NCBI GenBank assembly: GCA_947259215.1
Contig: CAMYLJ010000002.1
Coordinates: 1 to 64,000 of the forward strand
Length of the DNA stretch: 64,000 nucleotides
Direction of reading: 5' to 3'
Source: an uncultured delta proteobacterium
Lineage (GTDB): Bacteria > Myxococcota_A > UBA9160 > JAFDET01
Shown: positions 14,658 to 23,894 of the stretch, piece by piece
How positions within the stretch are numbered: position 1 is the stretch's first letter
Layout: each line of letters starts with the position of its first letter
Notes under the pieces: model-generated
The model's input: the letters and a program-made list of their open reading frames with translations, nothing else
Told to the model about the DNA's origin: nothing
Databases searched by the model: none
Program-made: the position numbers and the translations under genes

Positions 14658-17600
14658 TCAGTGCAACTCGACGGCAACCAGCTTGCTGACACCCTTCTGC
14701 TCCATCGTGACGCCGTAGAGGACGTCGGCGATCTCGATGGTGCGCTTGTTGTGGGTGATCAGCAGGAACTGGGACTGCTTGGCCATCTCGCGGACGATCT
14801 CGTTGAAGCGCCCCACGTTGGCGTCGTCCAGGGCCGCGTCCACCTCGTCCAGCAGGAAGAAGGGCGACGGCCGCACCTGGAAGAGCGAGATCAGGAGCGC
14901 GATGGCGGTGAGCGTCTTCTCGCCGCCGGAGAGCAGGTTCACGTTCTGGAGCCGCTTGCCGGGCGGCTGGGCCTGGATGTCGATCCCGGCCTCCAGCACG
15001 TCATCGGCCTCGGTCAGGGTGAGGCTCGCCTTGCCGCCGCGGAACAGGCGCGGGTAGTTCTGCTGGAAGCGCTCGTTCACCGCCTCGAAGGTCTCGCGGA
15101 AGCGCTTGCGGCTCGTGCGGTTGATGCGGGAGATCGCGTCGCGAAGCGACGCGACCGTGCTCTCGAGGTCGGCCTTCTGCTCGCTCAGGAAGCGGAAGCG
15201 CTCTCCGAGCTCTTCGTGCTCCTCGATGGCGCCGAGGTTGACCTCGCCCAGGGCCTCCAGCTTCCGGCGCACCTGCTCCACCTGGGTGCGGCGCTCGTCG
15301 GACGAGAGCGCCAGTACGTCCCGCGCCACCAGGGCGCGCTCCTCGGCGTCGTCCTCGCCGTCCTCCGCGGCCGGCGGCTCCGCGGCGTCCGGCTCGGCCT
15401 CCGACGCCGGCGGCGTCCAGGTCGCGAGCTCCACCTGCCACTTGTCGCGGATCGATTCGTGCAGGTGTCCGAGTCGCAGCTCGCACTCGCGCACGCAGAG
15501 CTCCGCCTGGGACACCGCCTCGCGCGAGGCGCTCTCGCGCCCGCGCAGCTCGCGGGCCTCGTTCTCGAGCTCGCGCACCGCCTCGGCCTGGCGCTCGAAG
15601 GCCTCGCGCTTCTCGCCCGTGCTGGCGCGGGCGGTCTCCTCGTCGCGCAGCTTGCTGGCCATCTCGGCCTCGGCGTCGCGCAGGATCTGAGCCAGCTCTT
15701 CGCGCCGGGCCCGGGCGGCGCCGATCTCGCGCTCGCGCTGCTCGATCCACTCGCGCGCCTCGCGCACGGCCGCCCCGGCCCGCTCGGCGGCGTCGCGCAG
15801 GCGGTCGCGCTTCTCGAGCCGGGCCGCGTGCGCCACCCGGCGCTCCGTCAGCCCCGCCTCGAGCCGCGACAGCTCCCGGCCCGCCGACCCGATCCGCAGC
15901 CCCAACGCGTCGAGGCCGCGCTGCTGCTCGGCCCGATCGCGGCGCCCCTGCTCCAGGCCCGTTCCCAGGCGCTGGCGGACCCCGGTCTCGTCCTCGACCT
16001 CCGTCAGCAGCGCCGCGCGCTCGGCGAAGCGGCCCTCCCGGGCCTCGCCGATGGCCTTCACCCGCTCGCGGGTGCGCTCCAGGTCCTTCTCGTGGCCCGC
16101 CACGGCCAGGGCGGCCGTGTGGTAGCGATTGCGCAGGTTGTCGAGATCGTCGGCGGCGCGGTGCGCCTCGTGGTCGGCCTCCCCGGATGCGGCCTCGCGC
16201 TCCGCGACGCGGCGGTCCAGGAGATCGACCTCCTGCTCGAGCTCGCGCATCTCCCGCTGGCGCGCAAAGGCGCGGGTGGCCGCCGGCTCGGCCCCACCGA
16301 GCAGCACGCCCTGGGGCGTCAGCACGTCCCCGGATCGGGTCACGAAGGTGGCCGGCAGGCGACCGCCGCCGTAGACCCGGATCACCTCGTGCAGGTCGTC
16401 CACCAGGTTCACGCCAGCGAGGAGCGCGCGGGCCACGCCCTCGAAGCCGGGACGGACGCGCACGTGGTCGAGCAGGGGATCGCCCAGGGGCACGATGCCG
16501 CCCGGCACGGCCTCGGGCGGAGGCTCCACCACGAAGGCCCCGCGGCCGGCCCGGGCCTCGCGCAGGGCTTCGAGCGCCGAGAGCGCGCCCTCCACCCGAT
16601 CCACCACCAGCGCGTCGGCACGCTCGGCCAGGATGGCGCCGACGGCCGCCTCGAGCTCGCCGTCCATCTCCAGCACGTCGCGCACCAGGGCGCGCACCCC
16701 GTGGCTGCGGGCCGCCTCGCCCGAGTCGAGCAGGTGGCGGGCCGCGTCGCCCACGTCCTCGTGTCGCTCCATCAGGTCCACCAGGGAGGCCAGACGGGCC
16801 CGCTTCGTCTCGCGCCCCTGGCGCGCCTCGGCCAGGGCCTCGTGGGCCTGCGCCTGGGCGGCCTCGGCCCGGCGCTGGGCCTCCAGCGCCTCGCGCTGAG
16901 CGCTCATCAGGCGATCGCGCTCCGCCAGCAGGTTTCGCAAACCCTCCTCGAGCGCCTGCTGCTCGCCCTCGACCCGGGACGCCTCGGACTGCTGGACCTC
17001 CAGGTCGTCGTCTGCGCCCCGCAGGCGCTGGTCGATCTGAGCCAGGCGGTCCTCGAGGCTCGCCAGCCGGTCCTCGTCACGGGCCACGCGGGTCAGCAGC
17101 TCGACCAGGCTCGCGCTGGCCCGCTCTCGCTCGCCCTCGAGGCCGGTCAGGGTCGCCGAGGCGGCCCGGACCTCCCCCTCGGCGGAGGCCACGGCTTCGG
17201 CCTCCGAGGCAAGGACGCTCTCCACGTTCTGGAGCTCGCTCGTCGCCGCCGCCTGCTCGGCCTCGCTCTCGCCCAGGCGCTGGACCAGCCGCTCGCGCTC
17301 CTGGCCGCGGGTCTCGACGGCCTCGCCCAGGGCCTCGCGCTCGCGGGTCTCGTAGGCGATTCGGCTCTCGAGCTGCTTGATCTCCGTGCGCAGGCCGTAG
17401 AGCACCTCGTCGCCCTGATGCAGCACGCGCTCGCGCTCGCCCAGGGCGAGCCGCTGCTTCTCCAGGACCAGCTCGCGCTCGGCTACGTGGGCCTCGAGCG
17501 CCGTCACCTCGTCGCGCCGCGCCACCAGCGCGCGGGCGGCTTCATCGATCTCGGCCACCAGCGCCCGGCGGTCGTCGGCCGCCAGGGTCAGCTCGAGCAG

Positions 17601-18278
17601 GCGCTGGGTCTCGCGCAGGCGCTTGTAGCGGGCCGCCTTGCGGGCCTGGCGCTCGATGGAGTTGATCTGGCGGCGGATCTCCCCGAGCACGTCGGTCACC
17701 CGCAGCAGGTTCTGCTCGGTGCCCTCGAGCTTGCGCTCGGCCTCGCGCCGGCGCGCCTTGTACTTGCTGATGCCCGCCGCCTCCTCCAGCAGCGCCCGGC
17801 GCTCGTCGGGCTTGGCGGACACGATGGAGGCGATCTGCCCCTGCTCCACGATGGTGTAGCCCTTGGTGCCGATGCCCGTGTCCCGGAAGAAGTCGAGCAC
17901 GTCGCGCAGCCGCACCGAGGTCTTGTTCAGCAGGTACTCGGACTCGCCCGAGCGGTACAGCCGCCGGGCGATCTGGATCTCGCTGTAGGCGGCGTAGGCG
18001 GGGGGCGCCGTTCCGGAGCTGTTGTCGAAGGTGAGGACCACCTCCGCCATGGAGAGGGACGGCTTGCCCTCGGAGCCGGCGAAGATGACGTCTTCCATGC
18101 CCTTGCCACGCAGCCGGCGCGGCGACTGCTCGCCCATGCACCAGCGGATGGCGTCCACGACGTTGGACTTGCCGCAGCCGTTGGGCCCCACCACGGCCGT
18201 GATGCCCGGCTCGAAGCGGAAGACGGTCTTCTCGACGAAGGATTTGAACCCGTTGATCTGAAGCGACTTTACGCGCAA
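14658..18278 (-). CDS. smc: Chromosome partition protein SMC
   Basis: The SMC ATPase that organises and segregates the chromosome. The product is 1206 residues with Walker A (GPNGCGKSN near residue 32), a first long coiled coil, a hinge around 520-650, a second coiled coil, signature LLSGGEKT and Walker B FFLLDEVDAALDD. The TTG at 18278 is preferred: GAGAGG lies five bases upstream, and it gives MRVKSLQINGF, the usual family N terminus. A GTG at 18284 is the alternative. ScpA and ScpB are not in the window. Confidence 0.97.
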   Translation of the reverse strand: MRVKSLQINGFKSFVEKTVFRFEPGITAVVGPNGCGKSNVVDAIRWCMGEQSPRRLRGKGMEDVIFAGSEGKPSLSMAEVVLTFDNSSGTAPPAYAAYSEIQIARRLYRSGESEYLLNKTSVRLRDVLDFFRDTGIGTKGYTIVEQGQIASIVSAKPDERRALLEEAAGISKYKARRREAERKLEGTEQNLLRVTDVLGEIRRQINSIERQARKAARYKRLRETQRLLELTLAADDRRALVAEIDEAARALVARRDEVTALEAHVAERELVLEKQRLALGERERVLHQGDEVLYGLRTEIKQLESRIAYETREREALGEAVETRGQERERLVQRLGESEAEQAAATSELQNVESVLASEAEAVASAEGEVRAASATLTGLEGERERASASLVELLTRVARDEDRLASLEDRLAQIDQRLRGADDDLEVQQSEASRVEGEQQALEEGLRNLLAERDRLMSAQREALEAQRRAEAAQAQAHEALAEARQGRETKRARLASLVDLMERHEDVGDAARHLLDSGEAARSHGVRALVRDVLEMDGELEAAVGAILAERADALVVDRVEGALSALEALREARAGRGAFVVEPPPEAVPGGIVPLGDPLLDHVRVRPGFEGVARALLAGVNLVDDLHEVIRVYGGGRLPATFVTRSGDVLTPQGVLLGGAEPAATRAFARQREMRELEQEVDLLDRRVAEREAASGEADHEAHRAADDLDNLRNRYHTAALAVAGHEKDLERTRERVKAIGEAREGRFAERAALLTEVEDETGVRQRLGTGLEQGRRDRAEQQRGLDALGLRIGSAGRELSRLEAGLTERRVAHAARLEKRDRLRDAAERAGAAVREAREWIEQREREIGAARARREELAQILRDAEAEMASKLRDEETARASTGEKREAFERQAEAVRELENEARELRGRESASREAVSQAELCVRECELRLGHLHESIRDKWQVELATWTPPASEAEPDAAEPPAAEDGEDDAEERALVARDVLALSSDERRTQVEQVRRKLEALGEVNLGAIEEHEELGERFRFLSEQKADLESTVASLRDAISRINRTSRKRFRETFEAVNERFQQNYPRLFRGGKASLTLTEADDVLEAGIDIQAQPPGKRLQNVNLLSGGEKTLTAIALLISLFQVRPSPFFLLDEVDAALDDANVGRFNEIVREMAKQSQFLLITHNKRTIEIADVLYGVTMEQKGVSKLVAVELH

Positions 18279-18424
18279 GCGCACCTCTCGCCGCCGGGCT
18301 GTGTTGGGCCGGCGGGGGCCTCGTCGGCGGAGGAATCCAAGCCAAAGGGGGGGGGAACCCCTGTTTGGTACCACCCGAGGGGGTGTGCTCGCAAGGGTTC
18401 TGAGCCCGTTTGCCTGCTGGCGGG

Positions 18425-20281
18425 TCAGGCCGTCCGGGCGCTCCCTTCGCCCCCCTCCTGGGCGCGGTATTGGAGCTGGTAGAGGCGGAAGTAGACCCCG
18501 CGGGATTCGAGCAGCCCCTCGTGGTGCCCGTCCTCCACCACCCGGCCCTTGTGGAGCACGTAGATCCGGTCCACGTCCTGGATCGTGGAGAGCCGGTGGG
18601 CGATGGCGATGGCGGTCTTGCCCTCCATCAAGGCGTGGATGCCGCGCTGGATGGCGGCCTCGGTCTCGGTGTCGATGGAGCTGGTGGCCTCGTCCAGGAT
18701 CAGCACGTCCGCCCCGTGGGCCACCGCCCGGGCGAAGGACAGGAGCTGGCGCTGGCCCGCGGACAGGTTGCTCCCCTGCTCCCGCAGCTCGCTGCGATAG
18801 CCGTCGGGCAGGCGCTCGATGAACCCGTGGGCCTCCACGCTGCGGGCCGCCAGCTCCAGGTCCGCGGGCGTGAGGTCGTCGCGCCCGAGCCCGATGTTCT
18901 CGGCGATGGTCCCGCTGAACAGGAAGACGTCCTGGAGCACCATGGCGACCCGCCGGCGCGCCTCGGCCTGAGGCATGTTGCGCAGGTCCACCCCGTCGAT
19001 CCTGATCTGGCCGCGCTGGGGCTCGTAGAGGCGCGCCAGCAGCTTGATGATCGAGGTCTTGCCCGCGCCCGTGTGCCCCACCAGCGCCACCTTCTCACCC
19101 GGGGCCACCCGGAAGGAGACGTCGCGCAGGATCCAGTCCTCGCCCTGGTAGGCGAACCAGACCCCGTCGAACTCCACCTCGCCGCGGCGCGGGGCCGTCA
19201 CGGCCGGCGCGTCGCCCCGGTCCTGGACCGCGGGCTCCGTATCCAGCAGCTGGAAGATGCGCTCGGCGCTGGCCATGGAAGACTGCATCACCGAGTACTT
19301 GGCTGACAGGTCGCGCAAGGGCATGAAGAAGAGCCGCATCCACTCGATGAAGACGTAGAACGTGCCCGCGCTGGCGATCCGGAAGCCGTAGCCGAGGATC
19401 ACGGCGAAGGTCAGGTTCTGCGCCACTTCCACGGCCGAGAAGAGCCCGGCCTCGTAGCGGTTCGAGCGCTGCCAGGCGTCCCGGTTCTCGGCGTTCATCG
19501 CCTCGAAGTCGCGCAGGTTCCGCAGCTCGCGGGTGAAGAGCTGCACCACCTTCATGCCGGTGATGGTCTCCTGGATCTGGGCGTTGATCCGCGCGAGCCA
19601 GACCCGCGTCTCGCGGAAGGCCTCGCGCACCTTCATGCGGAAGATCACCGCCACCACCGCCAGCACCGGCACCACCGCGAAGGTGATGAGCGCCAGCTCG
19701 GGGTTGAGCGCCAGCAGCGCCGCGGCGATCACGGCCATGAAGAGCACGTCGATCACCGCCTGCACGATTCCCGACGAGAACATCTCCGCCAGGTTCTCGA
19801 CGTCGTTGGTGGCCCGGGTGACCAGCCGCCCGACGGGGTAGCGGTCGAAGAAGCCGAGGTGGAGCTTCTGGATGTGGTCGAAGACGTCGCGACGCAGGTC
19901 GCGCATGGCGAGCTGACCGGTCCACGCCATCACGTACATGTTGAGGAAGCGCAGCGCCGCCATCGTGACGATCGTGACCGCGTACAGGATCAGGAGCCAC
20001 GCGAGCGGGGGCAGGCCGGCAGGCGCCTCGAAGATCCCGAGCAGCCAGTCGGGCCCCGGGACCTCGGCCGCTTCCGATCCGCCGCCGAAGACGCGATCCA
20101 GGCCCTGCTTCACGATCCAGGCGGGCGCGAGCTGCACCGCGAACAGCGGCGGCGCGATGGCCAGCGACAGCAGCACCAGCCACTTGTAGGGCCCGATGTA
20201 GGGAAGCAGCCGGCGCATGAGCCGCGCGTCGTAGGCCTTGCCGAGGGCGGCCTCCTCCTGGAATCCGTCGGGCGCGCTCAC
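18425..20281 (-). CDS. ABC exporter half-transporter (canonical-site subunit of a heterodimer)
   Basis: A 618-residue type IV ABC exporter: six membrane helices (about 25-330), then a nucleotide-binding domain with Walker A GHTGAGKTS, Walker B VLILDEATSS with the catalytic Glu, and an altered signature LSAGQ in place of LSGGQ. The GTG start overlaps the stop of the upstream exporter gene as GTGA. With its partner it should form an asymmetric exporter of the TM287/288 or LmrCD kind. The substrate is unknown; drugs, lipids or peptides are all possible. Confidence 0.93.
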   Translation of the reverse strand: MSAPDGFQEEAALGKAYDARLMRRLLPYIGPYKWLVLLSLAIAPPLFAVQLAPAWIVKQGLDRVFGGGSEAAEVPGPDWLLGIFEAPAGLPPLAWLLILYAVTIVTMAALRFLNMYVMAWTGQLAMRDLRRDVFDHIQKLHLGFFDRYPVGRLVTRATNDVENLAEMFSSGIVQAVIDVLFMAVIAAALLALNPELALITFAVVPVLAVVAVIFRMKVREAFRETRVWLARINAQIQETITGMKVVQLFTRELRNLRDFEAMNAENRDAWQRSNRYEAGLFSAVEVAQNLTFAVILGYGFRIASAGTFYVFIEWMRLFFMPLRDLSAKYSVMQSSMASAERIFQLLDTEPAVQDRGDAPAVTAPRRGEVEFDGVWFAYQGEDWILRDVSFRVAPGEKVALVGHTGAGKTSIIKLLARLYEPQRGQIRIDGVDLRNMPQAEARRRVAMVLQDVFLFSGTIAENIGLGRDDLTPADLELAARSVEAHGFIERLPDGYRSELREQGSNLSAGQRQLLSFARAVAHGADVLILDEATSSIDTETEAAIQRGIHALMEGKTAIAIAHRLSTIQDVDRIYVLHKGRVVEDGHHEGLLESRGVYFRLYQLQYRAQEGGEGSARTA

Positions 20282-22080
20282 GCCACCGACTCCTCGAGCT
20301 CTTCCTCGAGCGCCTGCTGCCGCGCCAGCCGAGCGTAGAAGCCACCCCGGAGCAGCAGCTCCTTGGGGCTGCCGAGCTCGCTGATCTCGCCGTCCTCGAG
20401 CACGGCCACCTGGTCGCAGTCGCGCACGCTCGAGATGCGGTGGGAGATCACGACCACGGTGCGCCCGCCGAACACCTCCGCCAGCGCGCGCTGGATGGCC
20501 TCCTCGGTGGCCGCGTCCACCGACGACAGCGTGTCGTCGAGGATCAGGATGCTCGGACTCAGCGCCAGGGCGCGCGCCAGAGCGGCGCGCTGACGCTGGC
20601 CGCCGGACAGCATGACCCCGCGCTCGCCCACCACGGTGGCGAGCCCGTGGGGCAGCTCCGCCAGATCCTGGGTCAGCTGCGCACGCTCCACGGCCTGGGC
20701 CACCCGGGCCGAGTCCACCTCGGGGAGACCGAACGCCACGTTCTCCGCCAGGCTGGTCGAGAACAGGAAGGCGTCCTGGGGAACCATGGCGATGCCGGCC
20801 CGCAGGTTCTGGAGGGAAATCCGGTTGACATCGATGCCGTCGATGAAGACCTGGCCGTCCGGGACCTCGTACAGGCGCGGGATCACCGAGGCCAGGGTCG
20901 TCTTGCCCGATCCGACCGGCCCCACGATCCCCAGGGTCGAGCCGGCGGGAACCCGCAGGGACACCCCGCGCAGCGCGGGCTCCCGCTCGGCACCCGGGTA
21001 CGCGAAGGTCAGGTCCCGGAACTCGATCTCTCCCCGCAGCTCGTCCAGCTCCACCATGTCGTCGCGATCCGCGATCGACGGCTCGGTCGCCAGCACCTCG
21101 TCGATGCGCTGCATGGCGGCACCGCCGCGCTGCACCAGGGCGAAGACCCAGCCCATGATGAAGGTGGGAAACGTGAGCTGTACGATCAGCATGGCGAAGG
21201 TGAAGAACTCGCCCTTCGTCATCTCGCCCGCGGGAATCTTGTAGCCGGCCATGCCGAGCACGATCAGCATGCCGAGGCTGGGCAACAGTCCCGTGATGGA
21301 GGGCATCGCGCCCATGACCCGCGTCAGCCGCAGGTGCCGGTGGAGCAGCGCCTCGTTGGCCCGGGCGAAGCGCCGCGCGGTGACGTTCTCCATGCCGTAG
21401 CTCTTCACCACCGCGATGCCGGAGATGGCCTCCTGGAGCTGGTTCGACAGGTCGCCGAGCCCCTCCTGCACCTCGATGCTCCAGCGGTGCATGCCCTTGC
21501 CGAAGCTCCGCGCGATCAGGATGAAGAGCGGGTACGGGATCAGCACCAGCAGCGCGAGCTGCCAGTCCATGGAGAACATGACGGCCAGGGCCCCGACGTA
21601 CAGGATCGGCGTCTGCACCACGGACAGCAGGCCTGGCCCGAGCAGCAGCCGCACGGAGTTCAGATCGTTCACGCAGCGGCTCATGAGGTCGCCGGTGCGC
21701 CAGCGGAAGTAGAAGGACTGGGGCAGGCGCTGCAGGTGCGCGAACAGGTCGTTGCGAAGCTCGTACTCGATCTCGCGAGCAGCGTTGAAGACCAGCACCC
21801 GCGAGAAGAAGCGCAGCGTGCCTGCGACGACGCCGACCGCCGCGAAGAGCAGGGCCATGCGCGTCACCTCCCGGGCGTCGGCTCCGGCCTCGGTCGCTTC
21901 GATGGTGCGGCCCAGCAGGATCGGGACCGCCAGGAAGCCAGCCACGTAGCCCAGGGTGATCACGGTCCAGCCGGCGTAGTAGCGGCGGTTGCGCCGGATG
22001 TACTGACCCAGACGGGCGACGGCGGCCCTGGCGGAGCTGCGGCCCTCGCGCAGGCGGGCGATGTCCGACGCGGCGCTCAT
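20278..22080 (-). CDS. ABC exporter half-transporter (degenerate-site subunit of a heterodimer)
   Basis: A 600-residue ABC exporter with six membrane helices and a nucleotide-binding domain. Walker A is GPVGSGKTT and the signature is the standard LSGGQRQR, but Walker B reads ILILDDTLSS, with Asp where the catalytic Glu should be. That, together with LSAGQ in the next gene, is the pattern of heterodimeric exporters with one degenerate ATP site. The ATG overlaps the glycosyltransferase stop as ATGA. Confidence 0.93.
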   Translation of the reverse strand: MSAASDIARLREGRSSARAAVARLGQYIRRNRRYYAGWTVITLGYVAGFLAVPILLGRTIEATEAGADAREVTRMALLFAAVGVVAGTLRFFSRVLVFNAAREIEYELRNDLFAHLQRLPQSFYFRWRTGDLMSRCVNDLNSVRLLLGPGLLSVVQTPILYVGALAVMFSMDWQLALLVLIPYPLFILIARSFGKGMHRWSIEVQEGLGDLSNQLQEAISGIAVVKSYGMENVTARRFARANEALLHRHLRLTRVMGAMPSITGLLPSLGMLIVLGMAGYKIPAGEMTKGEFFTFAMLIVQLTFPTFIMGWVFALVQRGGAAMQRIDEVLATEPSIADRDDMVELDELRGEIEFRDLTFAYPGAEREPALRGVSLRVPAGSTLGIVGPVGSGKTTLASVIPRLYEVPDGQVFIDGIDVNRISLQNLRAGIAMVPQDAFLFSTSLAENVAFGLPEVDSARVAQAVERAQLTQDLAELPHGLATVVGERGVMLSGGQRQRAALARALALSPSILILDDTLSSVDAATEEAIQRALAEVFGGRTVVVISHRISSVRDCDQVAVLEDGEISELGSPKELLLRGGFYARLARQQALEEELEESVA

Positions 22081-22742
22081 CGGGCGTACCACCCGGCCAC
22101 GCGTCTGCGGTCCAGGCCGAAGCGCCAGGCCAGCAGCGCGGCCCAGTTGCGCAGCATGTGTCGCAGCGGCCGGGCCGCGTAGCGACGCGCCGAGGTCACC
22201 ACCGTCTCGGGCAGGATCACGATGCGTCCGTGTCGTCCCACTGCTCGCACCAGGTCCAGGTCCTCCATGATCGGCGCCTGCGGCACACCGCCCACCTTCT
22301 CCAGCACCGCGCGCCGCACGAAGAGCGCCTGATCGCCGTACGGGATCCGGAAGAGCGCCACTCGCAGCCACACGCCGAGCTCGATGAATCGCAGCCGCGC
22401 GCCCGCCTCCTGGAAGCGGAGCCCGAACGCGCCGCCCGCTACGCCCGGATCGGCCAGGCAGCGGCGAACCGCGTCCGCCCAGCCGGGCGGCAGGCGCGTG
22501 TCCGCGTGCAGGAAGACCAGCGCGTCGCCCGCAGCGTCCTCGGCGCCGATCTGGAGCTGATGCGCTCGCCCCGGGCCCGCGCAGCGCGTGCGCGCGCCCG
22601 CGGCCCGCGCCCGCTCCACGGTGGCGTCCTGGCTGCCGCCGTCCACCACCACCACGTCGATGTCGGGACCCTGCGCGCTCCGGACCGCGTCCGTCACCCG
22701 CCCCTCCTCCTCGAGAGCGGGAATCACGACCGTGATGCGCAC
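22077..22742 (-). CDS. Family 2 glycosyltransferase (TIGR04283-like)
   Basis: A 221-residue GT2-type enzyme. The N terminus ITVVIPALEEE, the VVVVDGGSQDATVE segment, FLHADTRLPP and GGAFGLRF match the small glycosyltransferase group named 'rSAM/selenodomain-associated transferase 2'. MEDLDLVRAV near residue 158 fits the ED acceptor-site motif. The acceptor is unknown. It is the first gene of a unit with the two ABC half-exporters, which suggests glycosylation of an exported compound, though this is only inference. Confidence 0.85.
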   Translation of the reverse strand: MRITVVIPALEEEGRVTDAVRSAQGPDIDVVVVDGGSQDATVERARAAGARTRCAGPGRAHQLQIGAEDAAGDALVFLHADTRLPPGWADAVRRCLADPGVAGGAFGLRFQEAGARLRFIELGVWLRVALFRIPYGDQALFVRRAVLEKVGGVPQAPIMEDLDLVRAVGRHGRIVILPETVVTSARRYAARPLRHMLRNWAALLAWRFGLDRRRVAGWYAR

Positions 22743-22760
22743 CGGAGGACGGTAGCTGAT

Positions 22761-22790
22761 TTGACAGCGCGGCGACCCTTCCCGTATCCA
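22761..22790 (+). promoter_or_regulatory. Strong candidate promoter of purM, giving a leaderless transcript
   Basis: A perfect TTGACA (22761-22766), an 18-base spacer and TATCCA (22785-22790). The expected transcription start, about seven bases past the -10 box, falls on the GTG that starts purM at 22797. There is no room for a ribosome binding site. Confidence 0.6.
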
Positions 22791-22796
22791 TGCGCC

Positions 22797-23891
22797 GTGG
22801 CCCCCCGCTCACCCCGCCGCCCGGATCCGCCCACGGCCCCCGCCTACGCCCAGGCCGGGGTCGACCTGGATCACGACGAGGGCTTCATCGCGCGCGTCCG
22901 CGAGATCGCGCGGGGCGCCAGCCGCCCCGAGGTGCTGTCATCGATCGGCGGCTTCGCCGGGCTCTTCAAGGCACCCGACCGCTACACGGAGCCCGTGTTC
23001 GTGGCGGGCGCCGACGGCGTCGGCACCAAGCTGAAGCTCGCGGCCCAGGTCGGCCGCTACGACACCGTCGGAATCGACTGCGTGGCCATGGTGGTGAACG
23101 ACCTGGTCGTGCAGGGCGCCGAGCCGCTGGTCTTCCTCGACTACCTGGCCATGGGCGAGCTCGACGCCGAGATCGCCGAGGGGGCGTTGGGCGGCGTGGC
23201 CGAGGGCTGTCGGCGCGCGGGCTGCGCGCTGCTCGGCGGCGAGACCGCCACCATGCCCGGCGTCTACCCGAAGGGCGAGGTCGAGCTGGTGGGATTCGGC
23301 GTGGGGGTGGTGGAGCGCGAGAAGGTGGTCGACGGCTCCGCCATTCGGACCGGCGACGTGATCCTCGGCCTGACCTCCAACGGCGTCCACGCCAACGGCT
23401 TCTCGCTCGTGCGCGCCGCCCTGGAGGAGGGAGACGCCGCCGGGCAGCTCGACCTGTTCGCCGAGAACCCCGACCTGAACACCACCCTGGCCAGCGCCCT
23501 GCTCGCGCCGACCCGCATCTACGTGAAGCCGGTCCTGAACCTGCTGCGCGACTTCGAGCTGCACGGGATCGTCCACGTGACCGGCGGCGGCTTCGCGGGC
23601 AACGTGCCGCGCATCCTGCCCGACGGCCTGCAGGCCCGGATCGACCCGGAGGCCTGGCCCCGGCCGCCCATCTTCGGCTGGGTCCAGCGGCACAAGGAGG
23701 TGCACCCGGAGGAGATGTTGCGGGTCTTCAACTGCGGCATCGGGCTGGTGGTCTTCGTGGCGCCCGAGCAGGCGGAGGACGTCGCCGACCGACTGCGCGC
23801 GCTCGGCGAGCGCTCCCACCGGATCGGCGCCGTGGCCCGGCGCGAGGCGGAAGAGCCGGCGCTGGCCTTCGCTCCCGGCGCGGCCGAGTGA
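22797..23891 (+). CDS. purM: Phosphoribosylformylglycinamidine cyclo-ligase
   Basis: Makes aminoimidazole ribonucleotide in purine synthesis. The product is 364 residues. Clear marks are FVAGADGVGTKLKLA, GIDCVAMVVNDLVVQGAEPL, LGGETATMPGVY, TSNGVHANGFSLVR, and THVTGGG-type ATP-grasp-like segment (VHVTGGGFAGNVPR). The only suitable start in frame is GTG at 22797; the ATG at 22789 is out of frame. The start coincides with the predicted transcription start. A divergent glycosyltransferase starts 55 bases away. Confidence 0.95.
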   Translation: MAPRSPRRPDPPTAPAYAQAGVDLDHDEGFIARVREIARGASRPEVLSSIGGFAGLFKAPDRYTEPVFVAGADGVGTKLKLAAQVGRYDTVGIDCVAMVVNDLVVQGAEPLVFLDYLAMGELDAEIAEGALGGVAEGCRRAGCALLGGETATMPGVYPKGEVELVGFGVGVVEREKVVDGSAIRTGDVILGLTSNGVHANGFSLVRAALEEGDAAGQLDLFAENPDLNTTLASALLAPTRIYVKPVLNLLRDFELHGIVHVTGGGFAGNVPRILPDGLQARIDPEAWPRPPIFGWVQRHKEVHPEEMLRVFNCGIGLVVFVAPEQAEDVADRLRALGERSHRIGAVARREAEEPALAFAPGAAE

Positions 23892-23894
23892 CCC

